DNA from: Paenibacillus vietnamensis
GTDB taxonomy: Bacteria > Bacillota > Bacilli > Paenibacillales > Paenibacillaceae
Direction of reading: 5' to 3'
Length of the DNA: 64,000 nucleotides
Assembly (NCBI RefSeq): GCF_020169515.1
Contig: NZ_JAHMHW010000001.1
Span: 558,001 to 622,000 of the forward strand
The notes under the pieces were generated by a model, which saw only the letters and a list, made by a program, of their open reading frames with translations, ran no database searches and was not told where the DNA came from. A program made the position numbers and the translations under genes. Position 1 is the stretch's first letter; every line of letters begins with the position of its first letter. This document shows, piece after piece, positions 8,752 through 15,332 of this stretch.

Positions 8752-8837
8752 GCCGGGGTGGCGGAACTGGCAGACGCACAGGACTTAAAATCCTGCGGTG
8801 GGTGACCACCGTACGGGTTCGATTCCCGTCCTCGGCA
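8752..8837 (+). tRNA. tRNA-Leu (TAA)
   Basis: An 86-nt class II tRNA with a long variable arm (GGTGGGTGACCACC), acceptor GCCGGGG/CCTCGGC and anticodon loop CTTAAAA. CCA is not encoded. Confidence 0.93.
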
Positions 8838-8890
8838 TACTTCGAAAACCTTGAGACTTACAACGGTTTTCACGTAATACATAACTCTAG

Positions 8891-8943
8891 AAGAAACTCC
8901 TTTCACAGTCTGGATTACCGGATCTGAGAAAGGAGTTTCTTTG
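8891..8943 (+). terminator. Terminator of the tRNA cluster
   Basis: AGAAACTCCTTTC pairs with GAAAGGAGTTTCT, followed by TTG. Confidence 0.8.
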
Positions 8944-8969
8944 TTGAGGTAAGGCGGTATATTTAAAAT

Positions 8970-9101
8970 TTGGAACAGCCGATTGACGAATATAAAGCGG
9001 TGCTGAAGCGCACGATAATTATGGTTAAATCGGAGCTAAAACATATTGGGATCGGAGGTTTGCTCGATGTTAAATCGCAATTTGCAGCAGATCGCTGCTA
9101 A
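8970..9101 (+). CDS. Possible 43-aa protein with TTG start
   Basis: Not recognised. The frame from TTG 8970 to TAA 9099 reads LEQPIDEYKAVLKRT, then IIMVKSELKH, then IGIGGLLDVKSQFAADRC. Its composition is very protein-like: a charged amphipathic helix, then a glycine turn. AAGGCGG lies 12 bases upstream. It overlaps the start of the Gln-rich gene at 9067 in another frame, so both may be translated, or this may be a decayed gene. It is below normal ORF-caller length. Confidence 0.35.
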   Translation: MEQPIDEYKAVLKRTIIMVKSELKHIGIGGLLDVKSQFAADRC

Positions 9102-9342
9102 CGTACAAGAAAACCATAAGCTCCTCGAGGCGCAGCAAGAGGTGCAGAAAGCCCATCAGCTGCTGCAGATCGAAAAACAAGAGTTACTGGGAGCGGAGCA
9201 GCAGCTGCAAACGGATATCCAGCACGTGCTGCAGGACCAGCAGCAGGTCAGGAAAGAGCAGCAGGACGTTCAGCTCGCGCAGCAAAAGCTGCAGCAGGCG
9301 CAAGCGAACGCATTGACCTATCAGAACAATCCCCTTCAGTAA
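9067..9342 (+). CDS. Gln-rich coiled-coil protein, 91 aa
   Basis: Not recognised. Nearly the whole chain is heptad-like repeats of Leu, Gln, Glu and Ala (QQEVQKAHQLLQIEKQELL, QDQQQVRKEQQDVQLAQQ), which predicts one long alpha-helical coiled coil. There is no signal peptide or membrane segment. ATG 9067 has GGAGG 8 bases upstream, better than the longer start at 9046. Many Gln codons are CAG, so CAGCAG runs are common. Confidence 0.6.
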   Translation: MLNRNLQQIAANVQENHKLLEAQQEVQKAHQLLQIEKQELLGAEQQLQTDIQHVLQDQQQVRKEQQDVQLAQQKLQQAQANALTYQNNPLQ

Positions 9343-9367
9343 TCAGTTAACTATAAGGACTTAACCG

Positions 9368-9400
9368 GGCCTTCGGATGACTCCGCAGGCTCTTTGTTTG
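9368..9400 (+). terminator. Probable terminator after Gln-rich gene
   Basis: GCCTTCGGA pairs with TCCGCAGGC (one internal mismatch), then TCTTTGTTT. The T run is short. Confidence 0.5.
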
Positions 9401-9426
9401 CATTATTTTCGTAACCCTAGTAAAAT
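9398..9426 (+). promoter_or_regulatory. Promoter of ung
   Basis: TTGCAT, 17 bases, TAAAAT. The predicted start of transcription falls inside the inverted repeat at 9428-9457. Confidence 0.5.
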
Positions 9427-9427
9427 G

Positions 9428-9457
9428 AAGTCGCTTTAGTTTACGATAAAACGACTT
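9428..9457. promoter_or_regulatory. Inverted repeat at the ung transcription start
   Basis: AAGTCG-C-TTTA and TAAA-A-CGACTT are inverted copies around an 8-base centre. Its place directly after the -10 box suits a repressor site; as RNA it would be a 5'-UTR hairpin ending 15 bases before the AAAGGAG ribosome site. Confidence 0.4.
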
Positions 9458-9480
9458 TAATAGTTTTAAAGGAGCTTCAG

Positions 9481-10179
9481 ATGCTGACGATAACGTTGAC
9501 CAATGACTGGTCCAAGCGCCTGGAGCCGGAGCTGTCGGCGCCCTACATGCTGAAGCTTCGCTCCGTGCTGGAACAGAAATACCGTTCGGAAACGGTTTAT
9601 CCTTGCAAGGAGGATCTATTTAACGCCCTGAATTATACTTCTTATGATCAAACGAAGGTTGTCATCCTGGGCCAGGATCCTTATCACGGACCGAAGCAGG
9701 CGCATGGCCTCAGCTTTTCCGTTCAACCGGGAATCAAGCCGCCGCCGTCATTAAAGAATATATACAAGGAGCTTCGTGAAGATATTGGATGTCCGGTACC
9801 GGAGCATGGCTGCTTGGAGCATTGGGCGAAGCAGGGGGTGCTGCTGCTGAATACCGTGCTGACCGTCGAGGAAGGACAGCCGGGGTCTCATCAAGGCTTA
9901 GGCTGGGAGCGTCTGACGGATGCGATAATCGGGGCGCTAAACGATCGGGAGCGTCCGGTTGTTTTTATTCTATGGGGAAAACATGCCGAGCAGAAGGCAT
10001 CAGTGATTGATTCTAACAAGCATCATATCATGATCTCGCCTCATCCCAGCCCGTTTGCGGCCCGTAAAGGCTTTTTTGGAAGCAAACCATTCTCAAGGAC
10101 GAATGCCTTTCTGGACAGCATAGGGAGCGGGCCGATTGACTGGTGCTTGCCTGTATCGCCATCATCCGATCGATTATAA
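9481..10179 (+). CDS. ung: Uracil-DNA glycosylase (family 1)
   Basis: Removes uracil from DNA, the first step of base excision repair. The water-activating loop GQDPYHG (Asp about 65) is present, followed by the uracil-binding LLLNTVLTV region and the leucine loop HPSPFAARKGFFG with the catalytic His. Length 232 is typical. The ATG follows AAAGGAG with 6 bases between. It is monocistronic between terminators. A paired repeat sits at its promoter (see 9428-9457). Confidence 0.97.
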   Translation: MLTITLTNDWSKRLEPELSAPYMLKLRSVLEQKYRSETVYPCKEDLFNALNYTSYDQTKVVILGQDPYHGPKQAHGLSFSVQPGIKPPPSLKNIYKELREDIGCPVPEHGCLEHWAKQGVLLLNTVLTVEEGQPGSHQGLGWERLTDAIIGALNDRERPVVFILWGKHAEQKASVIDSNKHHIMISPHPSPFAARKGFFGSKPFSRTNAFLDSIGSGPIDWCLPVSPSSDRL

Positions 10180-10181
10180 AA

Positions 10182-10237
10182 AAAGGCTTCTCCCCGGTTG
10201 GTTGTTAGACCGCAGCTGGGGAGAAACCTTTATTTTT
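10182..10237. terminator. Bidirectional terminator between ung and SLH gene
   Basis: AAAGG-TTCTCCCC pairs with GGGGAGAA-CCTTT. A-rich left and T-rich right flanks serve both genes. Confidence 0.8.
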
Positions 10238-11193
10238 TATTCGGCAGAAACGCCGGTTCCGACGGAAGCATCGCTGGAGCCAGATTGTGCAGCGAGCACG
10301 GCTTTATAAGCGGAATCCACATAAGCGGTCGCTTTCACTTCCGTAATGACTTGCGGATACATACGATCCGGGTCGGGAAGCACCGTCTCGACATGGATGA
10401 CCGCTTGATTCCCTTCAAAGCTGATGGAGGCGATACGGATCCCGTATCCCGGGTGAGGCACCTGCGCGCTGACGGTTACTTTGTTCACTTCAGCATTAAC
10501 GGGAGTAACGTTAAGCTTCAGATCGAATACCGGCTGCTCCGGCTGAGGCGTAACAGGCTCCGTCTCTTTGACGAACTGAATTGCGTTATAGATCCAGCCT
10601 GCAGCCGTGCTCCGGGTTACCGCTTTTTTCGGATAAAACTTGCCTGAGCTGTCCAGCTCCGCGATTTTGCTGATCAGCAGCTTCTGAATGCTGTCCATGT
10701 AGTCGCTGTTCACTTCATCCTGATCTTTAATTTCTATGAACAGCTCGATGAATGCATAGTCGCCCTTCGTCAAAATCGCTTGAAAGAGGGAATGGCCGAA
10801 TTGTTCGCGAGTCATGATGTCGTTCGCTTTAATCGTCTTCGGCAGGCCGAGGCCGTAGAAGCCGGCAACGATGAAAGCATCCGAATACCACGCATCGTCT
10901 TTGACATTCGGGAAGTAATCGGTCGCTTTCGGCGCTTTAATAAATCTTACATGGTCCAGATTAAGCTCGAGGCCTTTCACGATCAAGGACACGCCTTCGG
11001 CGTACGTCAGCTTGCCCTTCGGATTGTACTTGCCGTCATGCGGATTGCCCTTAAGTATGCCGAGCTTTTTGAGCTCTTCAATCTTTTGTCCGTTCACATC
11101 ATTTTTTACGTCTGAAAACGCCAATACGGTTTGTCCGAGCGTAAACAGCATCATCGCCACCAAAGCCAGTATGATAACGGATTTCTTCTTCAT
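10237..11193 (-). CDS. Secreted S-layer homology (SLH) domain protein with PrcB_C-like tail
   Basis: An exported cell-wall protein of 318 aa. An N-terminal basic and hydrophobic signal ends near VLAFSDV. Three SLH-like modules follow, marked by FSDVKNDVNGQKI..LGILKGNPHDGKYNPKGKLTYAE, then FPNVKDDAWY, then a third with KFYPKKAVTRSTAAGWIY. SLH trimers bind pyruvylated wall polymer. The C-terminal part (GYGIRIASISFEGNQAVIHV ending in a P-D-P..YPQVITEVKATAYV pattern) resembles the PrcB_C domain. ATG 11193 with GAGGTG 8 bases away is preferred to TTG 11199. Confidence 0.78.
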   Translation of the reverse strand: MKKKSVIILALVAMMLFTLGQTVLAFSDVKNDVNGQKIEELKKLGILKGNPHDGKYNPKGKLTYAEGVSLIVKGLELNLDHVRFIKAPKATDYFPNVKDDAWYSDAFIVAGFYGLGLPKTIKANDIMTREQFGHSLFQAILTKGDYAFIELFIEIKDQDEVNSDYMDSIQKLLISKIAELDSSGKFYPKKAVTRSTAAGWIYNAIQFVKETEPVTPQPEQPVFDLKLNVTPVNAEVNKVTVSAQVPHPGYGIRIASISFEGNQAVIHVETVLPDPDRMYPQVITEVKATAYVDSAYKAVLAAQSGSSDASVGTGVSAE

Positions 11194-11313
11194 ACTCAAA
11201 TCACCTCTTCTGTAATTTGCTGCAGCACTTTATTTGACGAACCTCTAAACCAAATAGTTGCAGCAAAGTTTACGCGGCAAATCATTTTCTTTAAAAAAAA
11301 TTCAGAGAAAGTG

Positions 11314-11342
11314 TTGACGAATGCTCAGGTTCCTGATATATT
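11314..11342 (+). promoter_or_regulatory. Promoter of tRNA-Val
   Basis: TTGACG, 17 bases, TATATT, 26 bases before the tRNA. Confidence 0.7.
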
Positions 11343-11367
11343 AATACTTGTCGCTAGTAACTAACAT

Positions 11368-11443
11368 GATCTGGTAGCTCAGCTGGGAGAGCACTATCTT
11401 GACAGGGTAGGGGTCACAGGTTCGAACCCTGTCCAGATCACCA
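11368..11443 (+). tRNA. tRNA-Val (GAC)
   Basis: A 76-nt cloverleaf with encoded CCA. Acceptor GATCTGG/CCAGATC, anticodon stem CTATC/GGTAG, loop TTGACAG with anticodon GAC. Confidence 0.95.
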
Positions 11444-11458
11444 TAATACAAACGACCT

Positions 11459-11490
11459 GAACCCTTGTACAACAAGGGTTCTTTTGTTTT
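11459..11490 (+). terminator. Terminator after tRNA-Val
   Basis: GAACCCTTGT pairs with ACAAGGGTTC, followed by TTTTGTTTT. Confidence 0.85.
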
Positions 11491-11518
11491 ATTAACATAG
11501 AAAGCAGGAGAGCCGAAC

Positions 11519-11875
11519 ATGACCTTTTCTAACGAAACCTTTAACCGATTTGCCGAAGAAATAAATAAGCTAAAGGACAAGCCTGGTTTGATCCATCTGC
11601 AGAACGATGTGGATTATAAGCTTGTCGTCAGCCGGTTTACGGGCTTTGAAGTAACGGAATATTATGACGACGAGACGGATCCGATGATCTTCAGCATTTC
11701 TTTTATTAATGAGTCCGGCAGGGAGGATGCGATCGAGGTTTGGGACAGCGCCGTCCTGGAGCTTGACTTTTCGCTGCCCGAGGTGCAGGAGGAATGGGTG
11801 CCGGCAGGACTCCAGTTTTGTTTTGCCGCGTTAAAGGATGAGAGCAATGCGATCGAATTTTATGTGTTTAAATAA
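11519..11875 (+). CDS. Hypothetical acidic protein, 118 aa
   Basis: Not recognised. The ATG follows GGAG with a spacer of about 8 bases. It is strongly acidic (YYDDETDP, SGREDAIEVWDS) with alternating beta-like segments and no signal, membrane segment or cysteine motif; probably a soluble alpha/beta cytosolic protein. The tRNA-Val terminator precedes it and a Spo0E-like gene faces it, so it is likely monocistronic. Confidence 0.6.
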   Translation: MTFSNETFNRFAEEINKLKDKPGLIHLQNDVDYKLVVSRFTGFEVTEYYDDETDPMIFSISFINESGREDAIEVWDSAVLELDFSLPEVQEEWVPAGLQFCFAALKDESNAIEFYVFK

Positions 11876-11882
11876 ATTCATA

Positions 11883-12050
11883 TTATTTGTTGGCCGTTAA
11901 TAAGGCATAATCGTTCAAGAGGGAGTCGAGCTTCTGGCTGATAGCAACGACTGCAAGATCGGTAAAGCTGTTGCATCCGTTCATCACTCGGACCATCTCG
12001 GCTCTGACCTCTTCAATTTGCTGCTTCAGGCTGCGGCTGCAGGTTTGCAT
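11883..12050 (-). CDS. Spo0E-like sporulation regulatory phosphatase, 55 aa
   Basis: A short gene that simple length cut-offs miss. The protein starts MQTCSRSLKQQIEEVRAEM and ends with VVAISQKLDSLLNDY. The S-Q-x-L-D motif in the second helix is the signature of Spo0E-family proteins, which dephosphorylate Spo0A~P and so delay sporulation; two helices joined by a loop (here around NGCNSFTD) is the family fold. The ATG has GGAGGG about 8 bases upstream. The 3' ends of this gene and of the facing gene at 11519 are 7 bases apart. The family assignment is firm from the motif; which phosphorelay protein it acts on is inferred. Confidence 0.8.
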   Translation of the reverse strand: MQTCSRSLKQQIEEVRAEMVRVMNGCNSFTDLAVVAISQKLDSLLNDYALLTANK

Positions 12051-12202
12051 CTTTAATCCCTCCGATGAATTGATACTTTCATTTAAGAATATGCTTCGGG
12101 TGTTAGATTAGTTTCAAGCATCCATTAGTTTTGTGTTAGCTTTCGGCTGCTTGTGAATTACTACACGTATTTCAAGCCAATGAAACATCATTAGGACAGA
12201 TG

Positions 12203-12229
12203 ACCCCAGGCTCGTTCAGCGCCTGGGGT
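12203..12229. other. GC-rich stem-loop
   Basis: ACCCCAGGC pairs with GCCTGGGGT around a short loop. Only a weak T run follows, so it is a poor terminator in either direction. It lies between the two small minus-strand genes. Confidence 0.4.
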
Positions 12230-12327
12230 TTGTCCGTTATGCCCTGATATCGATATGCTGTCCTAAATGGCGGGCGGCGCCCCTACCTCCATTATCGGCA
12301 GAAGGCGTCAGGAAGTTAACAGGCCGC

Positions 12328-12522
12328 CTAAGATTCGTGCGGAATGTCACATTTATTGCGGATGAAATGAATCTGATTACGCAGCCGGTTTAATTGCTGC
12401 TGCTCCTGTTCGGAGAGGCTTCCTTGCGCCGCGGCTTCGAGCTGGGTTAATTCCTGCAGCAGACTGGGCAAATCCGTAGAAGCATTCGCACAATTATAAT
12501 CGCTCTCAATGTTGTTCAGCAT
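12328..12522 (-). CDS. Hypothetical small helical protein, 64 aa
   Basis: Not recognised. ATG 12522 lies 6 bases after AGGAGG. An upstream frame extends to 12609, but the ribosome site argues for the shorter form. The chain has two predicted helices (PSLLQELTQLEAAAQGSL and EQEQQQLNRLRNQIHFI) joined by a short turn, much like Spo0E-size regulators, yet the S-Q-x-L-D motif is absent. It ends with one Cys (NKCDIPHES). It sits beside the Spo0E-like gene on the same strand. Confidence 0.5.
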   Translation of the reverse strand: MLNNIESDYNCANASTDLPSLLQELTQLEAAAQGSLSEQEQQQLNRLRNQIHFIRNKCDIPHES

Positions 12523-12679
12523 CATATTCCTCCTGATGGTTAAGTTGTGCTTGGAATGGCATCCATTAGTTTGAACTTTAAGCCTGTGGATATTCATTTT
12601 TTTGAACAAATATTAGCGTTGCATTCCCTTTCCAAACTACGTACGGAGGGGGAGTCGCAAAAATTAATTTACGATACCC

Positions 12680-12708
12680 TTTAATCGAACATATGTTTCT
12701 GTTATAAT
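12680..12708 (+). promoter_or_regulatory. Promoter of the tnpB relic
   Basis: TTTAAT, exactly 17 bases, TATAAT. The spacer holds a complete SOS box. Confidence 0.65.
12686..12699. promoter_or_regulatory. LexA (SOS) box inside the tnpB-relic promoter
   Basis: CGAACATATGTTTC matches the Bacillus LexA/DinR consensus CGAACRNRYGTTYC at every position. It fills the spacer between -35 and -10, the ideal place for repression. Confidence 0.7.
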
Positions 12709-12736
12709 GGTAGTAAATATTGGGAGGTGATTCCTT

Positions 12737-13393
12737 GTGGAAGTGGTCAAAACATTAGAATATAAAATTAAAAATCACAGTAAAATTTTCGGTAAAACTA
12801 TCGAAATTTTTAACGAAGCACTTAGTTTTATAATTAATGTCATTGACCAAGAATTCGATTCTATTGGTCATTTATCAATGAAATCGTTGGTGCCAGCAGT
12901 GGAATCATTCATTCATTTTACAAAGACGAACACCAACCCAAAATATAAAAATGATTGTTTTACAAATACCCATCGTACCTTCGTAGAAGTACAATCGCTG
13001 AAGCTTTTGGTATTGTAAAAAGGTATCGTTCCAATCTACAAAATTGGAAAAATGAAAAAGAGATTGCTTTTTCTCAAGGTCTGCTCTTCAAGAAAAAAGC
13101 ACCCTCGTTGCGCTCTTGCTTTCGACGGTAGCGGCGAAATTGTTCGCAGTGATCGCAAGGACCTTTGCACGTTCACAACCGGAAAAAAGGATCATGCCGA
13201 CCTAAACGCCTCGTATAATATTGGCACTCGTTATTTCATACGAGAAATACAAAAATCCACTTCTGAAAAGAAATGGTTGTTTCTTCAGGCAAAAGCTCCT
13301 GAATTGGCAAAAAGGACTCAATTAACATTGTCTTCATTAATTAGTCTACAAAAGGCGCAGGAATCTGTTTCACAGGTTCCACAGCTCGTGTAG
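12737..13393 (+). pseudogene. Decayed IS200/IS605-family tnpB (transposon-encoded nuclease) relic
   Basis: Three consecutive pieces of one TnpB-like protein, broken by shifts and a deletion. Piece 1 (from GTG 12737, with GGGAGGTG 7 bases upstream) reads VVKTLEYKIKNHSKIFGKT and matches the N-terminus. From about 12958 the match continues in another frame as YKYPSYLRRSTIAEAFGIV and RSNLQNWKNEKEIAF. Piece 3 (frame of 13052) has LAFDGSGEIVR and then KKDHADLNASYNIGTRYF, the C-terminal RuvC-III D-A-D-L-N-A-type motif. The middle (the first RuvC motifs) is missing. Intact relatives are several hundred residues; this is about 220 codons of remains. Base composition is far more AT-rich than the neighbours, a sign of transfer. 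Confidence 0.8.
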
Positions 13394-13416
13394 TACCATA
13401 TTTAAGATAATGGAAG

Positions 13417-13452
13417 CTCCATCTATAGCGCGTTAGCGTTTAGGTGGTGGAG
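13417..13452 (+). mobile_element. Probable right-end hairpin of the tnpB element
   Basis: CTCCA pairs with TGGAG, CTA with TAG, and CGC-GTTA-GCG forms the tip. A subterminal hairpin just after tnpB is typical of IS200/IS605 right ends and of the 3' part of the guide (omega) RNA. The exact cleavage site and any guide cannot be fixed from one copy. Confidence 0.5.
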
Positions 13453-13524
13453 AGGTTCACAACGAATACTAAACACAAGATTCCTTGCATAGTTATACGG
13501 TAAAACGTTCAGGAGGCGGTTTCC

Positions 13525-13692
13525 GTGGCTGTGCAGTTTGCATTTTTCCTTGTTTGGTTATTAGGAATGTTTGGGATTATCGGGATTGTTGTCGGTTCGG
13601 TTGCGAGGTTCGTGAAATACGATACGCAGGCCTATGACGAGCGGTTCGTATGGGGCAAGAAGCTCGAATCCCTGATGGATAAACGCAAATAG
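13525..13692 (+). CDS. Small single-pass membrane protein, 55 aa
   Basis: Not recognised. GTG 13525 lies a few bases after AGGAGGCGG. The first 30 or so residues form one strong membrane segment (QFAFFLVWLLGMFGIIGIVV), then a basic juxtamembrane region and a charged tail ending SLMDKRK. It has a dedicated terminator right after the stop. Confidence 0.6.
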   Translation: MAVQFAFFLVWLLGMFGIIGIVVGSVARFVKYDTQAYDERFVWGKKLESLMDKRK

Positions 13693-13694
13693 AC

Positions 13695-13744
13695 CAAAAA
13701 TCCGGTTGACGCCGCCAGCTGACGCGGTACACCGGATTTTTTTT
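13695..13744 (+). terminator. Terminator after small membrane protein
   Basis: AAAAATCCGGT pairs with ACCGGATTTTT, followed by more T; a GC-rich inner stem is possible. Confidence 0.8.
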
Positions 13745-13804
13745 GCGGGAATGGGCATCATAAGCGCTGAGAAACATAGCTTTTGAATGAAAGGAGCCAT
13801 TTCC

Positions 13805-14056
13805 ATGGACGTTCAAAACGGAGGACAAGCAAGCAGGGACCGGATCGTAGCGGTGCAAAAAAACGGGGACGGCGATTTAACGGCATTCAAAACCGAGCAA
13901 GGGCGCGTCCTTGATTACGCAACGGCGCTTCAGGAGGTACAAGCCGGGCAGATCGCCGGCGTGAACGCTTTTAAAGGCAGAGACGGCGAGCTGCATATTC
14001 GCGGGGACGCCGACGGAGATCCGACAAACAATTTGGACAATCTGCCTCTATTTTGA
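13805..14056 (+). CDS. DUF3892-family protein, 83 aa
   Basis: Small cytosolic protein of unknown function. The pattern RIVAVQKNGDGDLTAFKTE, then an ALQEVQAGQIAGVNAF stretch, then HIRGDADGDPTNNLDNLP, fits DUF3892 (a short beta-rich domain ending in NNLD-x-LP). ATG 13805, 8 bases after AAAGGAG, is better than the earlier ATG at 13787. A terminator follows. I assign the family from the motif order, not a profile search. Confidence 0.7.
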   Translation: MDVQNGGQASRDRIVAVQKNGDGDLTAFKTEQGRVLDYATALQEVQAGQIAGVNAFKGRDGELHIRGDADGDPTNNLDNLPLF

Positions 14057-14083
14057 GGCTTGTTCAATCTGACACAACAAATT

Positions 14084-14117
14084 AGAGCGTCCCGGTATAG
14101 GGGCGCTCTTATTTTTG
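14084..14117. terminator. Terminator between DUF3892 gene and MBL gene
   Basis: AGAGCGTCCC pairs with GGGGCGCTCT, with a T run on the right. Confidence 0.8.
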
Positions 14118-14124
14118 TAATCCG

Positions 14125-14850
14125 CTATACTTGATACGATTCATGCTGCCTGACGATGCGCATGAAGCCCGTTTTGCCTTCGTATTGTTCGATAGCATCG
14201 CCGTAATGCATAAGCCAGGTTTTCTTTTGAACGGCCTCCGGGAGCGTCATAAGCTCTTCCAGCGTGGCATGAACCACACCAGGAGTCTCAAGCTGGCAGT
14301 CGTGGTAGATGGTGCTGATGCCTTGGTCGACTAGCTCCTGCAGCAAGCGGCCGTCGAAGCACATATCGGCCGAATAAAAGAAGCGCCGGTTAAAAATGAA
14401 GGAATAGCTCGGCTTGTCAGGAATGTGCTTTGTTTGAATAAGCTTCACCTGCAGGCCGGGGGCTAGCTCGACTTCTTTGTCCGCTTCAAGCGGACGAACG
14501 TCGAAAAAGTGCTCAAGCCTGTTCAAAGGACCTTGGGAAAGACCGCCTTTGAGAGTATGCTCCCATAGAGGCCCGGTCAACTTTTCCGCAATATAAAGCA
14601 CGGGCTTCCGGTTATACTTAAACATCATCTGAAAGGCCAATTCCTCTAATCCGCCTACGTGGTCCCCATGAATATGGCTGATCAGCACTGCGTCCAGCTC
14701 GGAGAAGGACAAGCCCATTTGATGCAAAGCCTTCGGCAGAGTGATGCCGCAGTCAATCAGCAAACGAAAGCCGTCAGTTTCCAGCAAGGCGTTATTGTTA
14801 TCGTATTTCTTCGCAAAAGCGCTTCCTGTTCCGATCATCCGGATTTGCAT
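14125..14850 (-). CDS. MBL-fold metallohydrolase (RNase Z-like subgroup)
   Basis: Cytosolic metallo-beta-lactamase-fold hydrolase, 241 aa; substrate unknown. The metal motif is H-x-H-x-D-H (SHIHGDHVGG), with further ligands in FFYSADMCFDG and the late His of LMHYGD. An early GTGSAFAKKYDNNNALLE loop is typical of the ribonuclease Z/arylsulfatase-like subgroup. ATG 14850 with AAAGGAGG 7 bases upstream is preferred; the longer frame to 14919 has no ribosome site. True RNase Z has longer exosite arms, so tRNA processing is not implied. Confidence 0.88.
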   Translation of the reverse strand: MQIRMIGTGSAFAKKYDNNNALLETDGFRLLIDCGITLPKALHQMGLSFSELDAVLISHIHGDHVGGLEELAFQMMFKYNRKPVLYIAEKLTGPLWEHTLKGGLSQGPLNRLEHFFDVRPLEADKEVELAPGLQVKLIQTKHIPDKPSYSFIFNRRFFYSADMCFDGRLLQELVDQGISTIYHDCQLETPGVVHATLEELMTLPEAVQKKTWLMHYGDAIEQYEGKTGFMRIVRQHESYQV

Positions 14851-14972
14851 AACGCTACCTCCTTTTGTTTCCATTCTAACTGTACCAAATATCGAGTCTT
14901 CCTGACAATTGCAGATCAATTCCGCCTTCTCCTACATACAATGCAGTAGTCTATATTGGAGGAGATCAGGGC

Positions 14973-15176
14973 ATGGTCAAAGGAAAAGGGAAATCGGCGA
15001 AAAAAAAGAAAGCAGTGACCGACCGCAGGCAGGCACACTATAAGCTTGTTCTGTCGGATACATGCGCAGTATGTAAAACGCCCTGCACTCGGGGAATGAG
15101 TTATCTGGCACGGATGAGACAGCCCGGTGCGATCGGCAAAGGCGTTCCATGCGTACTGACCAGAACGTTCGGGTAA
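14973..15176 (+). CDS. Basic Cys-motif protein, 67 aa, hypothetical
   Basis: Not recognised by function. The N-terminus is very basic (KGKGKSAKKKKAVTDRRQ); then CAVCKTPC gives a C-x-x-C-x-x-x-C knuckle, and a last Cys lies in GVPCVLTR. That suggests metal binding with a nucleic-acid-binding tail. The ATG follows TTGGAGGAG. The gene stands alone between the MBL gene and the stalk-domain gene. Confidence 0.65.
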   Translation: MVKGKGKSAKKKKAVTDRRQAHYKLVLSDTCAVCKTPCTRGMSYLARMRQPGAIGKGVPCVLTRTFG

Positions 15177-15332
15177 TACCCGTATATTTCCCAGGCAAGC
15201 GCAGCTTTCACCACGTTTTGACAACCTCGCTCGAAGTCTTGTGCCGCAAAAAAGTTTCCGCATTAGCGCAACTTTGCGAGGATCGGTGAGTATAACCATA
15301 CATCCAGGCAATTTTGATGGAGGTTTACAGCC

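Noticed and set aside
8697..8927. A small ORF over the tRNA-Ile2/tRNA-Leu genes
   Set aside because: It lies wholly on tRNA sequence.
15221..15280. Possible promoter or riboswitch before the stalk-domain gene (TTGACA and AAAGTT/AACTTT repeat)
   Set aside because: No -10 at the right distance and no match to a riboswitch consensus I can see.
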